A stretch of 50,667 bases of DNA from an uncultured Collinsella sp. (GCA_900768265.1 CAAGCF010000030.1:1-50667); one strand, 5' to 3'; positions 7,417 through 15,304 are shown, numbered from the stretch's first letter. The notes: generated by a model from the letters alone, not told the origin. Made by a program: numbers and translations.

Positions 7417-7884
7417 ATGAAGCTATCTGTCAGCTGCGTTATCGGTATTCTCAACGGCTTCTTTAACCCGCTATTGCTCTGCGCGTTTCTCCCCATCATT
7501 GAAGGGGCGCCTGGCTTGGATCTGACGGGCCCCAAGGGCTTTTGGGGGCAACTTATCGTGGCCACGGTGATTGCCGAGGTTCTGAGCGCACTTCCGCTGT
7601 TTGGAAAGACGGTTGGCATGTGCCTGGACTTTTTTGGTTTTGAGCAGGGGAGTGCATCACACAAGATCGCCGGTACGGTCATTGGTGCCACGCTCCTTTT
7701 TATGGTAATCGGTTTTGGCGAGATTGCCTTCCAGGGAGGATTCGGAACGATAGAAGGCCGTACGTTCTTCGCGCGTTGGGCCGGCCTCGTCACAAAGGGA
7801 TGGGCCTTTGTGGTTATCGCTGGCGTGCTGCTCGATCCCTTTACAGCGGCTCTCGGCCGCATGATAGTTCGCGAAGAGAAGTAA
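7417..7884 (+). CDS. hypothetical four-TM membrane protein
   Basis: A 155-residue protein starting at an ATG preceded by GAAAGG. It has about four hydrophobic segments: residues 4-24, 44-62, 83-103 and 128-146. There is a short DLTGPKGFWG loop after the first and a DFFGFEQGSASHK loop in the middle. I do not recognise a family. It follows the MFS transporter on the same strand behind a strong palindrome, so it may be the last gene of the acyl module. A long inverted repeat follows it directly. No catalytic motif is visible. Confidence 0.7.
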   Translation: MKLSVSCVIGILNGFFNPLLLCAFLPIIEGAPGLDLTGPKGFWGQLIVATVIAEVLSALPLFGKTVGMCLDFFGFEQGSASHKIAGTVIGATLLFMVIGFGEIAFQGGFGTIEGRTFFARWAGLVTKGWAFVVIAGVLLDPFTAALGRMIVREEK

Positions 7885-7898
7885 TAGATCCTCGCATA

Positions 7899-7978
7899 TC
7901 GAATGCCGGCGGACGGGGCGCCGGGGCTGTAGTCTTCCGAGCGTTTACAGTCCTGTCGTTCCGTCCGCCGGCATTCGA
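7899..7978 (+). repeat. long inverted repeat (18-bp perfect arms)
   Basis: TCGAATGCCGGCGGACGG (7899-7916) is perfectly complementary to 7961-7978. The 44-base interior contains GGCGCCGG. It lies just after the small membrane protein and may act as its terminator, although no T-run follows. Confidence 0.8.
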
Positions 7979-8179
7979 CCGCAACATGTTGGTCAAGCAT
8001 AATCTTTTGGAATCTTTTGGCGTGAGCGGCTTGGTTTTGGTAGGATTTGTCAGCGGCTTGACTAAGGGGGTTTTATAACTGCCATGCAGGTAGCCGTGTT
8101 GGTAACGTTTTACCGACTTGCCAAGAACCCCTCATAATTAATGCGTCTGCAAAATGACCAATTGCTTTGACCTGCTGAA
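7979..8179. other. intergenic stretch without a gene
   Basis: No supportable coding region. It holds a 10-base tandem duplication (AATCTTTTGG at 8001-8010 and 8011-8020), a duplicated GCGGCTTG, and a small GGTAACGTTTTACC dyad. I see no clear promoter or known RNA motif. Confidence 0.5.
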
Positions 8180-8195
8180 ACACTATATGTTGTGT
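8180..8195. promoter_or_regulatory. NrdR box upstream of nrdD
   Basis: ACACTATATGTTGTGT matches the NrdR consensus acaCwAtATaTwGtgt at 15 of 16 positions. A weaker partial match starts at 8214, offset by 34 bases. NrdR represses ribonucleotide reductase genes when ATP/dATP is sufficient. The box lies immediately before the proposed -35 element. Confidence 0.75.
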
Positions 8196-8225
8196 TTGAA
8201 CTAAAAAAAGAATACAGGATATAGA
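8196..8225 (+). promoter_or_regulatory. predicted sigma-70 promoter of nrdD
   Basis: TTGAAC (8196-8201) and TATAGA (8220-8225) are 18 bases apart. The NrdR box abuts the -35. Transcription from here would give a leader of roughly 220 bases before the nrdD ATG. Confidence 0.5.
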
Positions 8226-8230
8226 TGCCT

Positions 8231-8452
8231 CTTTGTCGTATGATAGATGGCGGACAGAGAACGAGGACCTTATTTGCCCCATTTGGATAGATCTTTGAGC
8301 CGCTTGATCGGCCGCGAGGATTGTCCGCATGAGGACCTATGGTTTATCGAGAACACAGATTGCGCGACGGCGCCGCAAGACAGGGGTAAGCCCTGCCGGG
8401 CATCGTTTGGCTCTGAAGCGCAATGAGACTACGACGCGAAAGAGGCAAGAGG
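8231..8452 (+). other. long structured nrdD leader
   Basis: This stretch has no gene. GCGGACA near 8250 can pair with TGTCCGC near 8323, enclosing about 65 bases. The sequence GAGGACC(T)TAT occurs twice, once inside and once just after that stem, so alternative pairings are possible. It does not match a riboswitch class I can name. A regulatory leader is an inference from its length and pairing. Confidence 0.4.
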
Positions 8453-10675
8453 ATGAAGATCATCAAGCGCAGCGGCACCGAGGTTGTCTTTGACATCGAT
8501 AAGATCGTCAATGCCATCCGCGCCGCAAACTTGGAGGTCGAGGAGAGCTCTCGTCTAACCGACCGCCAGGTGGTTTACGCGGCACAAAACGTCGCCGAGG
8601 CATGCGAGAACGCGGGCCACACCGTTTCGGTCGAGGAGATCCAGGATTTGGTCGAGGACGAGATCATGCGTCTCGACTGCTACGAGGTCGCCCGCCACTA
8701 CATCATCTATCGCTATGTTCAGAGCCTGAAGCGCCAGAAGAACACGACCGACGACAAGATTCTGTCGCTGATCGAGTGCAATAACGAAGAGGTCAAGCAG
8801 GAGAACTCTAACAAGAATCCGACCGTCAACTCCGTCCAGCGCGACTACATGGCCGGCGAGATTTCCAAGGACCTGACTCAGCGCGTGCTACTGCCCCAGG
8901 AGATCGTGGATGCCCACAACGAGGGCCTGATCCACTTCCACGATTCCGACTACTTTGCCCAGCACATGCATAACTGCGACCTGGTGAACCTGGAGGATAT
9001 GCTCCAGAACGGCACCGTTATCTCGGGCACGCTGATCGAGAAGCCGCACAGCTTCTCGACTGCCTGCAACATCGCGACGCAGATTATCGCCCAGGTTGCT
9101 TCCTCCCAGTACGGCGGCCAGTCTATTTCGCTGACCCATCTCGCCCCCTTTGTTGAGGTGAGCCGTCAAAAGATTCGCGGCGAGGTTGCCCGCGAGCTCG
9201 AGGAGCTCGGTGTTTCGGCATCTGCCGAAAAGGTCCGTGAGGTCGTTGAGGACCGTCTGCGTGACGAGATCCGTCGCGGCGTCCAGACGATTCAGTATCA
9301 GGTCGTGACCCTTATGACCACAAACGGCCAGGCGCCGTTTGTGACGGTCTTTATGTATCTCAACGAGGCTCGCTCAGCGCAGGAGAAGCACGACCTTGCC
9401 ATGATCGTGGAGGAGACGCTTCGTCAGCGCTATGAGGGCGTTAAGAACGAAGCCGGTGTGTGGATTACCCCGGCATTCCCCAAGCTTATCTATGTACTCG
9501 AGGACGATAACGTTCACGAGAATTCCCCGTACTTCTACCTGACCCAGCTGGCTGCCAAGTGCACCGCCAAGCGCATGGTGCCCGACTACATCTCCGAGAA
9601 GAAGATGCGCGAGCTCAAGCTGTCGAAGGGTGAGACCGCCGGCAACGGCGATTGCTACACCTGCATGGGTTGCCGCAGTTTCCTGACGCCCGACCGCTCG
9701 GGCAACGGCTTTAACAATGTGGCCAACGCGCTGAACTATGACCCGAACAAGCCCAAGTACTACGGTCGCTTTAACCAGGGTGTTGTGACCATCAACCTGC
9801 CCGATGTCGCACTGAGCTCGCATCAGGACATGGACAAGTTCTGGAAGATCTTCGACGAGCGCCTTGAGCTGTGCCACCGTGCCCTGCTGTGCCGTCATGA
9901 GCGCCTGATGGGCACGCTTTCGGATGCCGCGCCGATTCTTTGGCAGTACGGTGCCCTGGCGCGTCTGAAGAAGGGCGAGACAATCGATAAGCTGCTCGTG
10001 GGCGGCTATTCCACCATCAGCCTGGGGTATGCCGGCCTGTATGAGTGCGTCAAGTACATGACGGGCCACAGCCACACCGAGAAGGAGGGCACGCCCTTTG
10101 CCATGGCCGTCATGCAGCGCATGAACGACAAGTGCGCGGAGTGGAAGGCCGAAAGCGATATCGATTTCTCGCTGTACGGTACGCCGTTGGAGTCGACGAC
10201 CTACAAGTTCGCCAAGTGCCTGCAGCGCCGTTTTGGCATTATCCCGGGCGTGACGGACAAGGGCTACATTACTAACAGCTATCACGTCCACGTGTCCGAG
10301 GAGATCGACGCCTTCGACAAACTTAAGTTTGAAGGCATGTTCCAGCAGCTTTCGCCGGGCGGTGCTATCTCCTACGTTGAGGTTCCCAACATGCAGGACA
10401 ACCTCAAGGCTGTCATTCGCGTGATGCAGTATATTTACGACAACATCATGTACGCCGAGCTCAACACCAAGAGCGATTACTGCCAGGTGTGCGGCTACGA
10501 CGGTGAGATCAAGATTGTTGAGGACGATGGCAAGCTGGTGTGGGAGTGCCCCAATTGCGGCAACCGCGATCAGGAGAAGATGAACGTCGCCCGTCGTACG
10601 TGCGGCTACATCGGTACCCAGTTCTGGAACCAGGGTCGAACCGAGGAGATCCGCGACCGCGTGCTGCATCTCTAA
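8453..10675 (+). CDS. nrdD: anaerobic ribonucleoside-triphosphate reductase
   Basis: The oxygen-sensitive glycyl-radical class III enzyme that makes deoxyribonucleotides from NTPs. The N-terminal ATP-cone (about residues 1-90, opening KIIKRSGTEVVFDIDKIVNAI) is the allosteric dATP/ATP domain. The catalytic barrel contains the TCMGCRS cysteines, a zinc site near the C terminus is formed by CQVCGYDG and CPNCGNRD, and the glycyl-radical loop is RTCGYIGTQFWNQGR. The start at 8453 is favoured over the upstream in-frame ATG at 8423 because AGAGG lies 7-8 bases before it. The length of 740 residues is normal. Its activase NrdG lies downstream, beyond two large inverted repeats. Confidence 0.97.
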   Translation: MKIIKRSGTEVVFDIDKIVNAIRAANLEVEESSRLTDRQVVYAAQNVAEACENAGHTVSVEEIQDLVEDEIMRLDCYEVARHYIIYRYVQSLKRQKNTTDDKILSLIECNNEEVKQENSNKNPTVNSVQRDYMAGEISKDLTQRVLLPQEIVDAHNEGLIHFHDSDYFAQHMHNCDLVNLEDMLQNGTVISGTLIEKPHSFSTACNIATQIIAQVASSQYGGQSISLTHLAPFVEVSRQKIRGEVARELEELGVSASAEKVREVVEDRLRDEIRRGVQTIQYQVVTLMTTNGQAPFVTVFMYLNEARSAQEKHDLAMIVEETLRQRYEGVKNEAGVWITPAFPKLIYVLEDDNVHENSPYFYLTQLAAKCTAKRMVPDYISEKKMRELKLSKGETAGNGDCYTCMGCRSFLTPDRSGNGFNNVANALNYDPNKPKYYGRFNQGVVTINLPDVALSSHQDMDKFWKIFDERLELCHRALLCRHERLMGTLSDAAPILWQYGALARLKKGETIDKLLVGGYSTISLGYAGLYECVKYMTGHSHTEKEGTPFAMAVMQRMNDKCAEWKAESDIDFSLYGTPLESTTYKFAKCLQRRFGIIPGVTDKGYITNSYHVHVSEEIDAFDKLKFEGMFQQLSPGGAISYVEVPNMQDNLKAVIRVMQYIYDNIMYAELNTKSDYCQVCGYDGEIKIVEDDGKLVWECPNCGNRDQEKMNVARRTCGYIGTQFWNQGRTEEIRDRVLHL

Positions 10676-10686
10676 TACCGCTCCGG

Positions 10687-10825
10687 GGCTGAGCCGAGAG
10701 GGCCGCTTGGGCATTTGCTCGCTATTTCGGACAGTCCTGCGCAAGACGAAGGCCACATTAAGTGGCCTTCTTTGCGTGCGGAACTCATATCGAGCAAAAG
10801 CCCAAGCGGCCCTCTCGGCTCAGCC
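10687..10825 (+). repeat. large inverted repeat, 35-bp arms, after nrdD
   Basis: Bases 10687-10721 are complementary to 10791-10825 with a single mismatch. Similarity continues inward to a nested hairpin (10748-10756 with 10762-10770, then TTT). It also continues outward, so that the end of nrdD (CTGCATCTCT) matches an inverted copy at about 10842-10851 (TGAGATGCAG). The whole block, about 10660-10860, therefore looks like an inverted duplication of the nrdD 3' end plus its terminator. Confidence 0.85.
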
Positions 10826-11003
10826 AAGTTGATGTAGCTGAGATGCAGCGCGCAGTCTGCTCACTCCTCGAAGTTCTTAGCGGAAATAATTCGAGCTGCA
10901 GCTGCGATTTACTTGCGATGGCGGTTGAGCCGCAACCCAGTTTTTATTGGATCTCGAACCCTATGCTCGATGTTCGCTTCGTTCATTGAGTTACCCTTTG
11001 CAT

Positions 11004-11087
11004 GAGGCCGGGACATATCGTCCCGCCCGCAGTTTCGCAGGCCGCAGGCCGAGAATGTTTGAGGACGGGATGATATGTCCCGGCCTC
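11004..11087 (+). repeat. inverted repeat upstream of nrdG, 22-bp arms
   Basis: Bases 11004-11025 pair with 11066-11087; the one imperfection is a G-U wobble in RNA. The element ends 15 bases before the nrdG ATG. An 8-base direct repeat GAGTTACC lies on either side (10988-10995 and 11094-11101), the right copy being part of the nrdG leader. It may be an inserted mobile-type element or an RNA structure controlling nrdG. Confidence 0.8.
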
Positions 11088-11102
11088 CCGGGAGAGTTAC
11101 CT

Positions 11103-11684
11103 ATGAACTACGCGAACATTAAGTATTTCGACATTGCTGATGGGGAAGGCGTTCGTACTTCTCTGTTTGTGAGCGGGTGCCGTCGTGGGTGCAAGAATTG
11201 CTTTAACTCTGTTGCGTGGGACTTTGCTGCGGGCGAGCCCTTTGATAGCGCCGTCGAGGACAAGATTATCGAGAGCCTCGACCATCCCTTTATCGATGGT
11301 CTGACGATTTTGGGCGGCGAGCCTATGGAACCTGAGAATCAGGCGGGGCTCGTTGATTTTGTCGAGCGTGTTCGTGCCGCTTATCCTATGGGGTCGGGGA
11401 AGACTATTTGGTGCTTTACTGGCGACGTACTCGAGGAGCTTATGCCGGGCGGTCGTCATCATACCGAGGTGACGGACCGCATTCTTGCCTGCCTCGACAT
11501 GTTGGTGGACGGCCCGTTTGTTCAAGATCTGTACGATATCTCGTTGCGCTTTAGGGGCTCGAGCAACCAGCGCGTGATCGATATGAACGCTACGCGCGCC
11601 CGTGCTGAGCGCGAGGGCGTTGCGCTTTGTGATGCGGTTGAACTTTGGCGTGATGATCCGGTCTATTCGACCCATACTATGTAG
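11103..11684 (+). CDS. nrdG: anaerobic RNR-activating radical SAM enzyme
   Basis: This 193-residue protein would generate the glycyl radical on NrdD by reductive cleavage of S-adenosylmethionine. The radical-SAM cysteine motif CRRGCKNC (CxxxCxxC, about residues 26-33) binds the 4Fe-4S cluster, and LTILGGEPM is the SAM-binding glycine motif. The ATG at 11103 is favoured over earlier in-frame starts because family homology begins at MNYANIKYFDIADGEGVRTSLF and GGGAG lies about 8 bases upstream. Same strand as nrdD but separated by 427 bases of palindromic sequence, so it may have its own transcript. Confidence 0.95.
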   Translation: MNYANIKYFDIADGEGVRTSLFVSGCRRGCKNCFNSVAWDFAAGEPFDSAVEDKIIESLDHPFIDGLTILGGEPMEPENQAGLVDFVERVRAAYPMGSGKTIWCFTGDVLEELMPGGRHHTEVTDRILACLDMLVDGPFVQDLYDISLRFRGSSNQRVIDMNATRARAEREGVALCDAVELWRDDPVYSTHTM

Positions 11685-11750
11685 CTTGTGGTCGATGCCG
11701 GAGGGCGTGGTACCATAGCGCGAACGTGAAATCGGAAAAGTGAGGCCCAG

Positions 11751-12308
11751 ATGGTCGATCAGGAAAAAGTCGAGGCCGCCATTAAGCTGTTGCTTGAGGG
11801 CGTAGGCGAGGACCCAACTCGTGAGGGCCTGCTGGAGACCCCGGCGCGCGTTGCCCGTATGTATGGTGAGATCGCCGGCGGTGTGGACCAGAGTGCCGAG
11901 GAGCACCTGTCCAAAACTTTTGCCGTCGCTTCGAACGATTTGGTTATTGAGCGCGACATCACGTTTTACTCGCTGTGCGAGCACCATCTGCTGCCGTTTT
12001 ATGGCAAGGCCGCCATTGGTTATATCCCTAACGGTCGGGTGGCTGGGCTTTCCAAGCTCGCCCGCACGGTTGAGGTTTATGCCCGCCGTCTTCAGCTGCA
12101 GGAGCAGCTGTGTGCACAGGTTGCCGACGCTCTCATGGATTATCTCGCTCCCCAGGGGGCGATTGTGCTCATGGAAGCTGAGCATATGTGCATGACCATG
12201 CGCGGCGTGCAAAAGCCTGGCACCAAGACCGTGACGCTCGCTCGCCGCGGCGTCTTTGAGACCGATCCCGCGCTCGAGGAGCGTTTCTTTAGGATGCTGG
12301 GCCGCTAA
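11751..12308 (+). CDS. folE: GTP cyclohydrolase I
   Basis: First step of tetrahydrofolate synthesis, turning GTP into 7,8-dihydroneopterin triphosphate. The 185-residue chain has the normal length and shows the CEHHLLPFYGKAAIGYIPNGRVAGLSKLAR signature region with the zinc ligands Cys and His of CEHH, and a second ligand cysteine in EAEHMCMTMRG. The N-terminal GEDPTREGLLETPARVARM block is also typical. A GTGAGG lies about 8 bases before the ATG. It opens a run with an HD hydrolase and folB, 2 and about 620 bases downstream. Confidence 0.97.
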   Translation: MVDQEKVEAAIKLLLEGVGEDPTREGLLETPARVARMYGEIAGGVDQSAEEHLSKTFAVASNDLVIERDITFYSLCEHHLLPFYGKAAIGYIPNGRVAGLSKLARTVEVYARRLQLQEQLCAQVADALMDYLAPQGAIVLMEAEHMCMTMRGVQKPGTKTVTLARRGVFETDPALEERFFRMLGR

Positions 12309-12310
12309 CC

Positions 12311-12892
12311 ATGAGAGTCGTCAACGACTTTACATCGAAGACCGATGAGGGGACGTCGCGTCGCGGCTTTATGGCTTCGGGCCTGGCCCCCTTTGGCGCC
12401 ATGCCTCGCATTGATTACATTTGTGCCAACGGGCTGTTCCGGCGGCACCTGGGCAACATTGCACAGTTGGAATCGGGGCGCATCTTCTGCCGCCACGGTA
12501 TTGACCATCTGCTCGATGTCGCTCGCATTATGTGGATCAAGAATCTCGAGGAGCAGCTCGAATTTGACCGCGAGGTCATCTACGCCACGGCACTTCTTCA
12601 CGATATCGGCAAAGATGAACAGTATGAATCGGGTATATCCCATGATGTTGCAAGCGAACGCGTCGCTGATGCGATCCTCGGTGGCATGCCCGATGACATG
12701 GCGTTTGAGCCGGCCGATGCCGCAGCCATTAAGACGGCCATTCTGGGCCATCGAAAGCTGCGCGTGAACAGCCAACCGCTTGAGCGTCTGCTCTATGCAG
12801 CCGACAAAGCGTCGCGCGCCTGCTTTGCATGCCCCGCGCGCAATGCTTGCAACTGGAGCGATGATAAAAAGAACCTGTCGATTCGCGTGTAG
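12311..12892 (+). CDS. HD-domain phosphohydrolase in the folate operon
   Basis: A 193-residue protein. The HD metal site is visible as FCRHGIDHLLDVARI (about residues 57-71) and LLHDIGKDE (about 96-104), followed by LGHRKLR and LLYAADKASRACFACPARNACNW. The closing CxxCxxxxC cysteines are unusual. It starts 2 bases after the folE stop and is followed 43 bases later by folB. Dihydroneopterin triphosphate must lose phosphates between FolE and FolB, and bacteria use different phosphatases for this. Position makes this protein a candidate for that step. HD family is firm; the role is inferred. Confidence 0.8.
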   Translation: MRVVNDFTSKTDEGTSRRGFMASGLAPFGAMPRIDYICANGLFRRHLGNIAQLESGRIFCRHGIDHLLDVARIMWIKNLEEQLEFDREVIYATALLHDIGKDEQYESGISHDVASERVADAILGGMPDDMAFEPADAAAIKTAILGHRKLRVNSQPLERLLYAADKASRACFACPARNACNWSDDKKNLSIRV

Positions 12893-12935
12893 TTGATTTG
12901 CGCGGTCGGGGTTCTAAACGAAGGAGACGATCGCG

Positions 12936-13421
12936 ATGAGTAACAAGAAACTGCCCGAGAATGCCACCAAGACTGAAGGCGCCGAGCTCGCTCGCCGTGG
13001 AAGGGGCGAAATATCCACCGCAACGGCGGTGCCTCACGTGAGCTATGACGATCTGCGCCATGCCGATCGTATTGCCATTGACGGCCTTGAGGTTTTTGCC
13101 AACCATGGCGTGTATCCCGAGGAGAACGCGCTGGGTCAGAAGTTCATCGTTTCTCTGGTGCTCTATGCCGACCTGCGCGCGGCGGGGGAGCACGATAACC
13201 TGGATGCCTCGATTGACTACGGCTCGGTGTGCCACGATGTCGATGGCTATCTGCGCGAGCATACGTTTAAGCTCATCGAGGCTGCAGCCGAGGGTGTGGC
13301 CCAGATGCTGCTGCGCCGTTATCCCTCGCTGCTTGGTGTGCGCATAAAGCTCGATAAGCCGTGGGCTCCTGTTGGCCTGCCCCTGGCAAGCTGCGGTGTC
13401 GAGATCGAGCGCGTGCGCTAG
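12936..13421 (+). CDS. folB: dihydroneopterin aldolase
   Basis: Cleaves 7,8-dihydroneopterin to 6-hydroxymethyl-dihydropterin. The core from about residue 43 shows DRIAIDGLEVFANHGVYPEENALGQKF, then the SIDYGSVCHDV block, LIEAAAEGVA with the conserved Glu, and a C-terminal IKLDKPWAP. Residues 1-40 are a charged extension not found in typical 120-residue FolB proteins. AAGGAG lies 9 bases before the ATG. It ends the folE-HD-folB group; folK and folP are not in this window. Confidence 0.92.
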   Translation: MSNKKLPENATKTEGAELARRGRGEISTATAVPHVSYDDLRHADRIAIDGLEVFANHGVYPEENALGQKFIVSLVLYADLRAAGEHDNLDASIDYGSVCHDVDGYLREHTFKLIEAAAEGVAQMLLRRYPSLLGVRIKLDKPWAPVGLPLASCGVEIERVR

Positions 13422-13427
13422 TCGACG

Positions 13428-14204
13428 CTAGAGCTTGTTGAGGGGTGGCTGCTTGAGCCGCTGCGACAGAGCTCTATTGTTAGGGCAGTACGTGTCGAGC
13501 AGGGCGTGAAACCGCTGATTGTGGCTCGGCTCGAGCAGATGGACGAGCTCATGGGCGACAACCATGTCGAGGCATTCGACGGGGTAGGCGGCGAGCTCGC
13601 GCGCGATGCGAATGGCGCCGGATTTGGGCGTGCATGAGCCCCAACGCGTTTTCATGCTGCGTACGGAAATGCGGGAAACGGCGACACCCATTGCGATTTC
13701 GTATGCGTGCACCATATCGCGCAGCGCCGATGCGACCTCGGACGCATAGAGCTGGTCGATGTGGGCTTGGAGCTCGTCGGACGTTAGGCCGTCGAGGATT
13801 GCGCGCCGCTTAGCCTGTGGGCTTTCGTCCGATTCGTCGGTACCCATAAAACTTGCGAAGGTAGCCTGCTTGGGTCGCGGTGCGGGCGATGCAAAGTTGT
13901 GATTGAGTGCGTCCTGTACCGTGATGGGCTTGCCCCAAAGTGCAATGATGGACGAGGGGCCGAGCGGCTCTCGCGCCGCCGCCTGACGTTGCTCGCGCTG
14001 GGCAAGTCGGCTGATAATCCAGGCGCTGTTGCGCTTCACAAACGCTTCGATGCGCTCGCGACTGGCGCCGAGCGGTGCGCTGGCGTGGACCTCGCCGCTC
14101 GATGTGACGCGTAGGTTGAAGTTCTTGACGCGCTTTTTGGTAACGATGACGGGCAAGGACGTCCCATCCGGTCGGGATACAGAAATCGTAAATTGCTGCG
14201 TCAA
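13428..14204 (-). CDS. YgjP/DUF45-type zinc metallopeptidase
   Basis: A protein of about 258 residues with the DUF45 C-terminal signature: RSMKTRWGSCTPKSGAIRIARELAAYP, then the zinc motif HELVHLLEPSHNQRFHALL. The first two His and Glu of HExxH and the later His are all present. The frame is open to 14267, but its first 15 codons are the translation of a GC-rich hairpin. The TTG at 14204 has AAGGA 6 bases upstream and the protein then begins LTQQFTISVSRPDG, so I place the start there. It ends convergently with folB, 6 bases apart. Role in the cell unknown; the family is conserved and uncharacterised. Confidence 0.8.
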   Translation of the reverse strand: MTQQFTISVSRPDGTSLPVIVTKKRVKNFNLRVTSSGEVHASAPLGASRERIEAFVKRNSAWIISRLAQREQRQAAAREPLGPSSIIALWGKPITVQDALNHNFASPAPRPKQATFASFMGTDESDESPQAKRRAILDGLTSDELQAHIDQLYASEVASALRDMVHAYEIAMGVAVSRISVRSMKTRWGSCTPKSGAIRIARELAAYPVECLDMVVAHELVHLLEPSHNQRFHALLDTYCPNNRALSQRLKQPPLNKL

Positions 14205-14225
14205 AAGCGGTCCTTCAGATTGGAG

Positions 14226-14263
14226 GCGGGCCGGCATGTCGGCCGTTCGGCATGCCGGCCCGC
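14226..14263. terminator. hairpin between two same-strand genes
   Basis: GCGGGCCGGCATG (14226-14238) is perfectly complementary to 14251-14263 around a 12-base loop. It lies between the end of the dipeptidase gene and the start of the peptidase gene on the minus strand and could terminate the former. Confidence 0.65.
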
Positions 14264-14290
14264 TCAAGGGATGCGAAATTAATTGCGCTC

Positions 14291-15304
14291 TTAATAGCGC
14301 TCGAAGAAGGCAAGCGCGTTGTCGCTGCAGAGCTTCTGCATCACGGTCTTGCCAAAGTGCTTGGAGAGCATGTTCTGGAACTCGGGCATCATGCTGGCAT
14401 CGGAGAGGAAGTCGGGTACCTTGGCGCCGTCCCAGTCGCCGCCGAGTGCGATGACATCTTCGCCGCCCAGGTCGAGCCAGTGCTCGATATGTGCCGCCAG
14501 CTGGTCGAAGGTGACATCTGCGGCGGTCTCGTCGGTCGCTTCGTTGGATAGGAACTCGCTGCAGTAGTTGAGGCCGACGATGCCGCCCATGTCGCGAATG
14601 GTGCGGAATTGGTCGTCGGTGAGGTTGCGCTTGACGCCGCAGACGGTGCGGGAGTTGGAGTGGCTGGCGACGAAGGGACGCGTGGCGTGGGCGACAACCT
14701 CGTCAAAGCACTCATCGTTGAGGTGGGAGACGTCGAGCACCATGCCGGCGTGCTCCATCTGCGTAAGCGCCTCGATGCCGGCGGTGGTGAGGCCGGCGTG
14801 GGTGTCGTGGCCGCTCGCGAGCGGTCCCTGCGCGTTCCAGCTGAGTGATGACATGAGTACGCCCAGGCTCTTGAGCACCTCGATCAGCGCGGGGTCCTCG
14901 GCAAAGAACGTGGCGTTTTCGATGGTGTGGATGCAGGCGACCTTGCCGTCTTTGAGCGCGGGGCGAATGTCTGCGGCGTTGCGTACATTGACCATGCGGT
15001 CGTGGTTGAGCATTGCCTGGCCGCTCATGTGTGCCATGATCTGCGCCTGGAAGCGCGCGGCGTGGGCGGTGGGAATCTCGTCGGGGACAAATGTGGCGAA
15101 GCACTGTGCCCACGGCGTGTTGCCGATCTTTGCGAGCGAGATGGCGCAGGCGTTGCCCTCGATGAGGTCGAAATCCTGCGGATGCGTTTCGTCGCCGGGG
15201 AAATAACCGTCGGTGCCGGCGGTAAAGCGCAGGTCGAGATCGAGTGTGGCCCAGCCGATGCGGTCGGCGGTGTCACAGTGTAGGTCAAATACGGGATATG
15301 CCAT
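14291..15304 (-). CDS. membrane dipeptidase family (renal dipeptidase-like) M19 peptidase
   Basis: A 337-residue amidohydrolase-fold protein. It opens VFDLHCDTADRIG (the HxD metal motif), continues with HTIENATFF, LSWNAQGPLASG, VLDVSHLNDECFDEV, FVASHSNSRTVCG and ALGGDWDGAKVP, which match the renal-dipeptidase family in order, including the bridging Glu and the later His ligands. The ATG at 15304 has GGAGGA just upstream; earlier in-frame starts lack this. No signal peptide is seen, so it is probably a cytoplasmic dipeptidase. The gene lies divergent from the SlyD-like gene. Confidence 0.9.
   Translation of the reverse strand: MAYPVFDLHCDTADRIGWATLDLDLRFTAGTDGYFPGDETHPQDFDLIEGNACAISLAKIGNTPWAQCFATFVPDEIPTAHAARFQAQIMAHMSGQAMLNHDRMVNVRNAADIRPALKDGKVACIHTIENATFFAEDPALIEVLKSLGVLMSSLSWNAQGPLASGHDTHAGLTTAGIEALTQMEHAGMVLDVSHLNDECFDEVVAHATRPFVASHSNSRTVCGVKRNLTDDQFRTIRDMGGIVGLNYCSEFLSNEATDETAADVTFDQLAAHIEHWLDLGGEDVIALGGDWDGAKVPDFLSDASMMPEFQNMLSKHFGKTVMQKLCSDNALAFFERY

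Noticed and set aside
6417..8000. Long minus-strand open frame opposite the MFS and membrane-protein genes
   Set aside because: Antisense shadow; its composition (rich in Arg, His, Asn) reflects reversed hydrophobic codons, and it crosses two hairpins.
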